Positions 1-9,768 of a DNA stretch of 64,000 nucleotides are shown one piece after another (position 1 is the stretch's first letter; the number at the start of each line of letters is the position of its first letter). Source of the stretch: Tuctoria greenei (Eukaryota > Streptophyta > Magnoliopsida > Poales > Poaceae); assembly GCA_036927565.1 (NCBI GenBank), contig JAYESD010000002.1, forward strand, positions 230,041,605 to 230,105,604. The letters run 5' to 3'. The notes under the pieces are model-generated. The model was not told the DNA's origin, did no database searches, and worked only from the letters and a program-made list of their open reading frames with translations. The position numbers and the translations under genes were made by a program.

Positions 1-1461
1 GAAAGCATCTAGGCCCCAATATGGTATGGTTTCGGTGATTAATGACAACCGTTGGATATCACTAATAAGTTCGTGGATGCAAGGTCTCTCATATAATTCA
101 TCACACTTAATGGACTCCATATTTATATCATCTACTGCTCATTGGATACAATTGGAGACCCCTCAACTAACTATTTTTCGAGGTCAATCGATTTTCATGA
201 AGACTGAAAGAAAAAACATATATGTCAAAATTATTCCATCAAAATTGACAGCACACGAGACTTAGTCGTCATCAGAAGAACATTTCAAACCAATGTCTAA
301 GAGGTCACTCGTACAAATTCCAAAAGAATCACTTAGAACAACTCGAAGCAGACAAAATCAACTCACTGGATTATCCAATGTATCCAGAAAAGACTACATC
401 GGTCGAGTTGGCTCTGCGGCAGAAAAAGACCTCAATCTTGGGTATACACCGGATCATCCGATATTGAAGCATGTGTTACATCGGTCGATCATTCCAGTAA
501 GAAATTTCCCTGGACCAAGTAACACCGGACCATCCAATGTACAAATATGCCACATCGGTCGATCATTCCAGTAAGCATTATTCCTGGACCATTCTGGACC
601 AAGTGTCACCGGATTATCCGATGTCCAGGTGTATACAACATCGTTTGATCAACAGTCATATCTAACACAGTGACCTCAGCTAATTTGTATTCGACCGATG
701 GCAGCTGAAGGGAGAACATCGGATCATCCGGTGTTTGCAGAATAGTGATGTCAGCCTACTTTTCCAATGGCTATCTCGTGGAAGCTGGCTATTTATACCC
801 CTTCAAACAGTCATTTCGACAAGTTTTGATGCCCAGAGCTACTCTACACATTATCAAACATTCAAGACATTGAGCAACCACTTCCACATCATTTACACCA
901 CTTGTACACCAAGAGATAGGCTAGAACTTACTAGAGATGATGCTTGTTTGCTTCCATTCTTTGTGTTTTGAGTCTCTAGTCTAGTGAGAGCTGTAAGGGA
1001 GTGTCTCTTGGTGATTGCATTCACTGTGTATCAGTCAGTGATTGGAGAGATCCTTCCAGAGCTTGCCAAGTCAGTTGTGGAAGCCTGGAAGATCAAAATT
1101 GTACAAGGCTTGAGCTCCACCTTGCCGGAGATGGCGAACGAAGACTTTTAGTGAGATCCCTGGTCTTGGTGACTTGGGAGTGGCTACACCCTTTGGTGGG
1201 TGCCACAACATTTATGTAGGAAGGTCTTGATGATCTTGCCGAACCATGGGATAAATCACCGTGTCTTCGTGTCTTCTCGGGAGTTTGCGTACTCTTCCTT
1301 TCCCGTTATACTTATGCATTTCATATACCGCAAACTTATTATTCACTTGAATGCATAGGTTGTTTGCATAGGGAATTGGGCTTTTAATAGTTGAGTTTTT
1401 ATTGCTTTAGTTTGTAAAAAGAATCCCAATTCACCCCCCTCTTGGGCATTCGATCCTTACA
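1..1461 (+). mobile_element. Sirevirus-like Copia LTR (terminal or solo copy)
   Basis: The window opens on GAAAGCATCTAGGCCCC, the usual start of a grass Sirevirus-type LTR lacking only its first T, which lies outside the window. It ends at GATCCTTACA after the typical TTCACCCCCCTCTTGGGC stretch. A TATA-like TATTTATA lies at 790-797. Near-palindromes of the form CGGATCATCCG recur at about 450-460 and 720-730, with degenerate copies near 526 and 609. No primer binding site follows 1461. The next sequence is Tat-type LTR, so this is a 3' LTR or a solo LTR inserted in that Tat LTR. No coding sequence is credible inside it. The left target duplication is outside the window. Confidence 0.75.
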
Positions 1462-2045
1462 CCGGGCTAAACACTTGTGCGGCACCCGGGCCTAACCTCC
1501 GCCAGAGGGAAGCTCCAGTATTGACACGTGTACATCTACACCGGACCTACCAGTCCTAGACTAATAGCTCCGAAGTTGCCACGTGTCCAAACCACCGGAC
1601 CTTCAACCTCAGCAATCAAGCTGGTGAACCCCCAACGGCTCGGACCTCCAAGGGGCAATCAAAGACTTCAAGACCTGATTAAGTGTCATTAATACCATAT
1701 TAATGACACACGATCAGAAGGCCCTTAATACCAGTAACGGCACTGTCAGGTCCCGTTACCACGCTATTAAGGGTAATTAATCTCATTAATTATGTATTAA
1801 ACGTTAGTAACCGCCGGGGCCACATGTCGGGCCAAGCTAACGGTGTAATGACCAGTCCTTGTACTATAAAAGGACTAGTAGACGATACACAGGACACACA
1901 CAGTCTCGGGGCTGAAAACTCACATGGTCTCTGGGCTAAAAACTCTCTAGAAGCTCTTATACGCTCAATACAACAGCTACACACCCCGTGGAGTAGGGTA
2001 TTACGCTCAGGCGGCCCGAACCACGTAAATTCTTGTGTCCATTTG
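1462..2045 (+). mobile_element. Tat-A LTR, left part (Gypsy, Tat type)
   Basis: This is homologous to the LTR at 48062-48913. Shared blocks include the repeated GGGAAGCTCC, the ATTAATGACACACGATCAG segment, the GGGGCCAC-TGTCGGGCCA block before the TATA box, and the CCCCGTGGAGTA-GGTATTACGCTCAG block. The TATA box TATAAAAG is at 1865-1872. About 170 bp of the 5' end is missing on the left, where the LTR at 1-1461 interrupts it. On the right it is split by Tekay-1 at 2045 and resumes at 12625. Confidence 0.8.
2041..2045. repeat. Tekay-1 target site duplication, left copy (ATTTG)
   Basis: ATTTG immediately precedes the TGTGACGCCC end of Tekay-1 and is repeated exactly at 12620-12624 just after its GGTGTTACA end. 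Five bases is the usual duplication size for plant LTR retrotransposons. Together the two copies prove both element boundaries. Confidence 0.95.
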
Positions 2046-4894
2046 TGTGACGCCCGGTTCCGAAAACTGAACCAAGCTAACGCATATGTGTGCCCAGGAT
2101 GTTCAACACACATACACGAGTGCAATCACAAACGATATATAGATAATTACCACAGAACAAGATTAATTAACCAAATTTTATTACAAAAAACATATTATCC
2201 TCGAATACAACCTCTAATGAATATTTATGACAAGTTCAAGTAATGCAGCAGAAATAAACTAATTAAGCAACTAAGCAAACTAAGCAAAAGGGATAGCGCA
2301 GCTCCATGCAACACCACAGGCAAAGTTGACGGTAGACACGGCCTAGAACTCTGCATTATCATCGTTATACTCCCAATCCTGACCTGCAACTGTTGGGGGG
2401 GATTGCAAGAGTGAGTACATGTCGTACTCAGCAAGTGTGGAAAGTATGACATGTGGCTGATTCATATGACGACAACAATAATGGCAAAGTGCTGAAAAGT
2501 ACAGTAAAACATTTGAAAAGCAATATATTATATGTATGTGAAGTAATCCCATCATAATCATAAATAATATCATAATACCAGTCCATAATTCACCATCCTC
2601 ATACATAATTCCAGATTTCACCATTGTCAATAACCATATTCAATACCAGAAATAAATCCATAACCATCCATAACCATTACCATAACCATTACCATAACCA
2701 TTACAATAACAGTTACAATAACTTTTACCAATACCAAATACCCTCTAATCATGGAAGTTGTCCAGGTGCTCATAACCGGGAGCACGGCTATCATGATAGT
2801 TTTATTTGACTCTGCAGAGTTTGTACCTCTTTACCCACATGTTCGTGATTTCATCACCTTTCGGCGACTAAGAATCTCCCTTATGCCCATGACCCGTCAG
2901 TCATATTACACACTTCCGTTGGTGTGTGGCCAAGAGATCACAAAATAGCCTTTACAAAGGGATTACTAGCCTATTTAGACCCCACTGAGGTTTTACCGGT
3001 GGCGATGCCTCCAACTGAGCACATCTTCAACCAAGGGCCCCCTCTTGAGCCATTCGGATCCCAGGGTAGTCCCACTAATCATCAACAAACCCAATCTGAC
3101 TACCCCTTCCCCGAGCATCCACAATGGTCCAAACAGCACTAGCAAAGCCCTAATTAATCAGCTACGCTGCACCCATACTTGGCCTCGTGGTGGCATTGTA
3201 GTCCTGTCTTATTCTCGCATGAACCGGTCCTTAGATCTAAAGCAAGCAAACCACCATAACATCCAACCCATCCACATACCAGGCTTGCTTAGATCATCCA
3301 TTACCATACCATATTTAACCAGTTCATGTTAACCATAATCTCATCCATGCATAACTAAATTGAGTGGTATAGTTATTCCCATCCCAGTTGATTAAGCGAA
3401 GCAAAAGGTAAAAAGTCCATCCCGACGCTCTACCATAAATTCCAGGTGACAAGGGTGGTTTAGCAAGTCTAGTAAACTTCCTACCATAGGATTCCCATCA
3501 AAATTGGCACAAGCGTGCAGTTTTACAAACAAAACATTTATTTTAAAAACAGGATCAATATGCTTCAAGGACACTTGCCTTGCTCCAGCGGATAGGGTTG
3601 CTCAAGTGCTTCGAAATCTTGATTCTGAAAATCCTCGTACACGATCTCTTGAGCACTTCCCTCTACTCGTGATCACACATACAAGAAAATACATACAAAT
3701 CAACATGATACACACACATTAATCAACATGCGATGATATGCATGCATGCAAAGTTTAATTATTAATTAACTATGATTGTTTATTAATTAGATGCAACTAG
3801 TTCATACGTGTTCATACAAGTTTACGGGGTTTTTAGCGAGGATTAATGCTGCTGAAAATAAAAAGACGGTGCTACTACGATCAAACTACGTCTATTAGAT
3901 TCAATATGTTCGCTAAAATTCGCATCGGAACATAGCCTACCGTAGATGCGATGGATTCGATGATCACGGGATGTGGACGATGCGGAGACGAAGTAGATGA
4001 GCAAGGTCCTCCGGCGGCACGACGACGGCGACGCGATGACGAAGACGATCTCCGGCGGACGGCGACACCCTCCTCCTTTTTTTCTTCCTCTTCCTCCTCT
4101 TTTCTCCTCTTTTTTCTTCCCTGGCGGCGCAGCTCTCTTGTCCCTCTTTCTTTTCTATACCGGCTAGGGCTTTTTCTTCTATGGCAGCGCTGCTTTTCCT
4201 CGGATCGGGAAAACCTACGGAGACCTACGGTCTCTTTTATAGGCGGCAGGACGCTGGCCAGGGGCCGAGTCGGCCACGGGGCTCGCGCGGCTCGATCGGG
4301 CAGGCGCGGTGCGCTGGTGGGGCCAGGACGGCGGCGCGCGCGTGAGGGCGCGGGCAGCGGGGTGAGCGGGGCCAGGGTGCGCGGGGGCGCGCGCCGGTGC
4401 GTGTGAGCGCGGCACACGCGGCAGGCGCGCTCGGGCGCTGGCGGGAGCGGGGCCCAGCGGCGGGGCGCGTGCGGCTTGTGGGGCTGCGGTGCGGGGTGGG
4501 GCCAGGCGCGGGAGCGGGCAAGCTGGCTGGGCCGTTTGGCCTGGCCGGCGGTTGTTTTGTTTTTTTTTTCTTTTTCTTTTTTTTTTCTTTTTTATTTATA
4601 AATATATTATTATTTATTTACTCTTTATATTATTTTTTATATATATTTTCTTTTTCTTTACATATATAAATATTATTATTAAATATATATTATATATATT
4701 TTTATTTATTTTATTTTTATATGTTATTATTATTTTTATACTTATTCCCGATTACAAGTTTTAGGCTATAATTATTATTTTTTTTCTTCTTTTTGCTACA
4801 CCATATATGTATGTTTTATCTTTTCTTTTATTCTATTAACATTTAATGCATGATCATGTATGCAATGCATGATGCGAAAATTTAGGGTGTTACA
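2046..4894 (-). repeat. Tekay-1 3' LTR
   Basis: 2,849 bp, ending TGTGACGCCC on the left and GGTGTTACA on the right; in element orientation it starts TGTAACACC and ends GGGCGTCACA. It contains a very CpG-rich block at about 3990-4550 and a T-rich/A-rich low-complexity tract at about 4555-4860. Long Arg/Pro/Ser-rich open frames across the GC block (for example 3881-4417) have no homology and are composition artefacts. Confidence 0.95.
4234..4242 (-). promoter_or_regulatory. TATA box of Tekay-1 3' LTR
   Basis: CTATAAAAG on the minus strand, just downstream in element orientation of the GC-rich U3 block. The same motif sits at the matching place in the other LTR (11954-11962). Assigned from motif and position only. 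Confidence 0.6.
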
Positions 4895-6453
4895 AACCTA
4901 CCCCCCTTAAAATGAATCTCGCCCTCGAGATTTGACAGCGTGGAGAAAAGATGCGGGAATTCTGTCTTCAGGTCTTCTTCACGTTCCCACGTAGCTTCGG
5001 CTTCCGTATGGTGGTTCCATTGCACTTTGCACCAACGGACTTTCTTATTCCTCGTGACCCTTTCCTTCACGTCCAAGATCTTGATAGGTTGCTCGACATA
5101 AGACAAATCCTCCTGAACTCCTAACTCGTCCATCGGCACTTGTTCTTCTGGCACCCTGAGACACTTCTTGAGTTGGGAAACATGAAACACATCATGTACG
5201 TCTGAAAGATGAGCTGGCATCTCCAACTTATATGCTACTTCTCCTCTTTTGTCCAAAATATTGAATGGTCCAATATAACGAGGTGCGAACTTGCCTCTTA
5301 TGTTAAACCTCTTATGACCTCTCATAGGTAACACCTTGAGGTAAACAAAATCTCCTATTTCAAAGGCTAATTTCCTTCTCCTATTGTCCGCATAGCCTTT
5401 TTGTCTTGATTGGGCAGCCCTCAAGTTTTCACGAATTATCTGGACTTGCTTTTCGGCTTCTTGCAACACATCCGGACCAAATACTTGAGTTTCTCCTGCC
5501 TCATCCCAGAATAAAGCTGTCCTGCACTTCCTCCCATAAAGCGCTTCATATGGTGACATTTTCAAGCTTGCTTTGTAACTATTGTTGTATGAAAATTCTG
5601 CGTATGGCAAGCTTTTGTCCCAACTTTTCCCATGCTTTAAAGCAGAAGCTCTTAACATGTCCTCCAAAATCTGATTGGTCCTCTCGGTTTGTCCATCCGT
5701 TTGAGGATGATATGCTGAACAAAAATTCAACCTCGTTCCCAAAGCTTCATGCAATTTTTGCCAAAATCTGGAGGTAAATTGAGAACCTCTATCCGAGACT
5801 ATATTCTTAGGGACTCCGTGTCGACACACAATATGCTCCATGTATATTTCGGCCAATCGTGCAGCTGTATACTTGGTCTTCATAGGGACAAAATGAGCTG
5901 ACTTGGTTAAGCGATCCACAATTACCCAAATTGAGTCATACCCGGACTGAGTATGTGGTAACCCAACTATGAAGTCCATTCCAATTTCTTCCCACTTCCA
6001 TTCCGGAATCTTTAACGGTTGCAATAATCCGGCTGGCCTTTGATGTTCCGCCTTGACTCGTTGGCACACATCACACAAGGCTACGTATTCAGCTATGTCC
6101 TTCTTCATGCTATCCCACCAATAGCAAGTCTTCAAGTCTTTGTACATCTTTATACAACCAGGGTGAATTGAGTAAGGCGAGTCATGTGCCTCCTTTAATA
6201 TTGTCTCCCGAATATGCTTTACATTAGGCACAACGATCCTCTTTCCAAGCCATAAGGTACCATGTTCGTCTTCATCAAATCTGAATTCTCTCCCTTCCTC
6301 GATCCTTTCCTTGATTTCCTTGATCTCCTCATCCGTGGTTTGTGCTTCTCGAATTTCTTGCTCCAAGGTTGGGTTTAACTCCATCATCTCCATCTCATTT
6401 ACAAACCCAAGGTTCAACCGTTCAAACTCCTTACATAACTCGAATGGTAACTC
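4882..6453 (-). pseudogene. Tekay-1 gag-pol, integrase and chromodomain part
   Basis: Third part of a single gag-pol frame whose ATG is at 9454-9456, separated from the RT part by one TGA at 6454-6456. The integrase inserts the cDNA into nuclear DNA. A zinc-binding HHCC region (ending CDVC) is followed by the DDE core with Asp in GMDF (about residue 1161), Asp in SDRGSQF (about 1222) and Glu in TERTN (about 1258), giving the expected 35-residue D-E spacing. All catalytic residues are intact. A chromodomain-like segment (about residues 1460-1510, with VRWCKVQW and EATWERE) closes the protein. In chromoviruses this domain is thought to steer integration to heterochromatin. The frame is open to the TAA at 4882. 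It is disabled only by upstream stops. Confidence 0.93.
4895..4912 (-). other. Tekay-1 polypurine tract
   Basis: The minus strand reads AAGGGGGGTAGG just before the 3' LTR. It primes plus-strand DNA synthesis. The gag-pol frame runs through it and stops at a TAA inside the LTR (4882-4884), so the last residues of the polyprotein are encoded by the PPT and the first LTR bases. Confidence 0.85.
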
Positions 6454-8826
6454 TCAAACCGTGAGTTGATGACTTACTCCTTTTCTACTCAAAGCATCGG
6501 CCACTACATTGGCTTTTCCCGGATGATAGTTGATCCCCAAATCATAATCTTTGATGAGCTCCAACCATCTTCGTTGCCTTAAGTTCAGATCCGTTTGTGT
6601 GAAAATATACTTCAAACTCTTATGATTCGTGTAAATTTCACACCTATGTCCAAGAATATAGTATCTCCAAATCTTCAATGCATGTACCACGGCTGCAAGT
6701 TCTAAATCATGTGTTGGGTAATTCTGCTCATGTTTCTTCAATTGTCTGGACGCATAGGCGACCACTTGACCTTCTTGCATAAGCACGCATCCGAGTCCTT
6801 GTCTTGATGCGTCACAATAAATATCAAAACTCTTGCTTACATCTGGCAATACCAAAACTGGGGCTGTTGTTAACCTCTTCTTCAACTCCTCAAAACTTTT
6901 TTGACAAGCTTCAGTCCATTGGAACGCCTTTCCCTTCATTAGCAATTCCGTCATAGGCTTGGCTATCTTGGAAAAATCCTTGATAAACCGACGGTAATAT
7001 CCAGCCATCCCAAGAAAACTCCTTATCTCCTTGACATTTTGCGGCGGCTCCCACTTCAACACGTCTCTCACTTTTCCTGGGTCAACCGATACTCCTCCTC
7101 CTAAGATTATATGACCCAAAAATGGCACCTCTTTCAACCAAAATTGGCACTTGCTGAACTTGGCATACAATTGATGCTCCCTCAATTTCTGCAGCGTAAG
7201 CCTCAAGTGTTCCTCATGTTCCTTCTCTTCCTTCGAGTAGATCATAATATCATCAATAAACACCACAACAAATCTATCCAAGTACTCCATGAAGACCCTA
7301 TTCATGAGGTACATAAAGTAGGCAGGCGCATTTGTCAGTCCAAATGACATCACGGTGTACTCATAAGATCCATACCGTGTTCTAAAAGCGGTTTTGGGTA
7401 TGTCCGATGGTCTAATCTTCATTTGAAAGTATCCCGACCTCAAATCAATCTTGGAAAACACACAGGCGCCTTTCATCTGATCAAACAAATCCTCTATACG
7501 GGGCAAGGTGTACTTGTTCTTGATTGTTACCTCGTTGAGAGCTCGGTGATCCACGCACATCCTTTGGGATCCATCCTTCTTGTCCACAAATAGAACGGGC
7601 GCTCCCCAAGGTGAAGAGCTTGGGCGAATAAAACCTTTCTCTAGTTGTTCTTGAATCTGCTTCTTGAGCTCCGCTAATTCCATAGGAGGCATCCTATACG
7701 GTCTCTTAGCTATAGGTGCAGTTCCAGGTATTAAATCAATAACAAACTCAATGTCTCGATCAGGTGGCATACCTGGCAACTCATCTGGAAACACATCCAA
7801 AAATTCACACACTACCAGAATCTCCTCAATTGCGGCACTGTCCATATGATTCAGCTCCAATTGCTTCGGTGCTGTTTGAGATGCTTCAAATTCTACGGTG
7901 ATCCCTTCCTCATTAGTCAACTTCACCGTCTTTGTGGCACACTCAATAACTCCATTGTGCTTCCTCAACCAGTCCATACCAAGTATAATATCCAACCCTT
8001 GAGAATCTAAAACAATGAGGTTGGCGGAGAAGTCTACCCCCCTTATTCTAAGGCTTACTTTTGGACATACTATATTCGTCCTCATCTCTCCTCCAAGAGA
8101 CTTAACCAACAGAGTAAACTTCATATGAGAGATAGGCAAACTATACTTGGCAACATACTTCGATGCAATGAATGAATGCAATGCTCCAGAATCAAATAAC
8201 ATAGTTGCGGGGTTGGAGTTGGCGAGAAACATACCAATGACCACGTCATCCGCTTGTTGAGCATCCTCCGTAGAGACATGGTTCACGTTGCCACGAGCAA
8301 AATTCTGCTGTCCAAGGCTTCCTTGTGGCTGCCCTCCATTGGGTCTTGGGTTTTGCCTCGACGCATTGCTTCCTTGACCAAGGCCTGACTTAGGACATTG
8401 ATGCGTAAAGTGTCCAGCTTCTCCACAAGTATAACACTTCTTAACTCCACCAGAATTATTGGGACGAGCTTGGTTTTGAACATTGGCTCTAGGAAAATCA
8501 GCACGAGGTGCATAAGGCATTGGAGGCCTAGGTGCTTGCATAACAGGGCGCTGCTGCACAAACTGAGTTGGGCACGGTGCATAACCAGGGCGCTGAGCAG
8601 GAATAGAGGAGCTGTAATAGGGTGCATTGGGTGGTGCAAGGCGAGGGCGCACATTACTTCCTTGTTGTTGTCCTTGATATGGCGCCTTCCTCTTGATTTC
8701 TTGCTCCATCTCACGGATCTTGTTCTCAACCACAATTGCTTTGTCCACAAGCTTCTGAAAATTGGCATAATCGCAGTTGAGTAGTTGCACTTGGATCTCA
8801 TTGTTCAAGCCCCTCATGAACAAATA
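6454..8826 (-). pseudogene. Tekay-1 gag-pol, Gag C-terminus, protease, RT and RNase H part
   Basis: Middle part of the gag-pol frame, 790 codons between a TAG at 8827-8829 and a TGA at 6454-6456. It contains the Gag CCHC zinc knuckle CYTCGEAGHFTHQC (about residues 341-354 of the whole frame), the aspartic protease motif LFDSGA (about 422), the reverse transcriptase with polymerase box FIDD (about 733-736), and RNase H beginning near DIYCDAS (about 881). It converts the genomic RNA to cDNA inside the Gag particle. No frameshift and no lost catalytic residue is seen. The TGA at its end fits a CGA arginine codon changed by C-to-T. Confidence 0.95.
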
Positions 8827-9456
8827 CTATTTCCGGCTGTCCCGACTAACATCCTCAGGCGCATACCTTGAGAGTTGAGTGAACTTGTTGAGATATTCAC
8901 TCACGCTTGATCCTCCATGCCTTAAATTCTCAAATTCTTTCCTCTTCAAGATCATAGCACCCTCGGGCACATAATGAGAATGAAAATTCTCCTTGAATTC
9001 GTCCCAAGTGATTCTTTCTTGGTTCTCATGAGCACTACAATAAGCATCCCACCAATCCGCAGCTGCTCCAACGAGTTGATGAGAAGCGAACAGGACCTTC
9101 TCCCGGTCACTGCATTGGACAATGGCTAGCTTCTTCTCCACGGACTTGAGCCAATCATCTGCATCCATAGGGTCTGCGGCTTGAGCAAAGGTTGGCGACC
9201 TAGTCCTTATAAACTCTCCCAATCGGTTATGAGGAGGTGGGGGTGGCGGTGGAGGCATGTGGGGCTGATTGTTGATATTGCCAGCCTACAGCTGTCCCAT
9301 AGTCCGTATCATGGTCTGCATGAGCTGGTTTTGCATAGCCAATAGCTGCTCAATGTTGATAGCTCCATGAGCAGGTCCTTGCCCATTGTTGTTCTGAGGT
9401 ACTCCATTGTTCTCCTCCTCATCATTGCCATCCCTCTGGTTGCGAGTCCTCACCAT
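8827..9456 (-). pseudogene. Tekay-1 gag-pol, Gag N-terminal part
   Basis: Starts at ATG 9454-9456 (MVRTRNQRDG), the first in-frame methionine of the continuous frame, about 310 bp inside the 5' LTR. A Gln/Asn/Met-rich N-terminus is followed by a proline run and the retrotransposon Gag domain (DPMDADDWL near residue 97, then AADWWDAY and RHGGSSVSEY). Gag assembles the particle. Two in-frame TAG codons interrupt it, at 9286-9288 (residue 57) and 8827-8829; both fit CAG glutamine codons changed by C-to-T. The rest of pol continues in the same frame. Confidence 0.9.
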
Positions 9457-9595
9457 CTGAAGGAAAGCAATAGGTAAAAATTAGAAAACGTCCCCAACTA
9501 TATGCATCAAGGGATATGAAGCTAACCAACTAGCTAGCCTACATGGACATGGCAATGCTAAAGCATCCCAAAATCCTCTATTAAGCACACAAGCA

Positions 9596-9600
<5 letters not shown>

Positions 9601-9654
<54 letters not shown>
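9601..9654. repeat. (TA)27 microsatellite in Tekay-1 5' leader
   Basis: Twenty-seven uninterrupted TA units lie between the PBS and the gag start of Tekay-1. This is a typical slippage-prone tract, likely variable between copies. Confidence 0.95.
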
Positions 9655-9655
<1 letters not shown>

Positions 9656-9752
9656 CAAACAGCACTCCAAGAAAAAACACATTGATTCCTGAGTGCTCCT
9701 ATGTGCTCTAAAGTGTCTATTCTATCTAGGCTGCGTCCTACAGTCAACCTGT

Positions 9753-9765
9753 GACTCTGATACCA
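9753..9765 (-). other. Tekay-1 primer binding site (initiator tRNA-Met)
   Basis: The minus strand reads TGGTATCAGAGTC three bases inside the 5' LTR. This matches the 3' end of plant initiator tRNA-Met (TGGTATCAGAGCC) except for one base. It fixes the element as minus-oriented. Confidence 0.9.
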
Positions 9766-9768
9766 ATA

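Noticed and set aside
3881..4521. Long Arg/Pro/Ser-rich open frames on both strands of the Tekay-1 LTR (and 11566-12241)
   Set aside because: They overlap one another in all frames, follow the CpG-rich composition, and have no domain. They are composition artefacts in an LTR.
9753..9765. tRNA gene remnants at the tRNA-Met matches (also 24772, 30601, 60497)
   Set aside because: Only about 13 bases match, always beside an LTR; these are primer binding sites.
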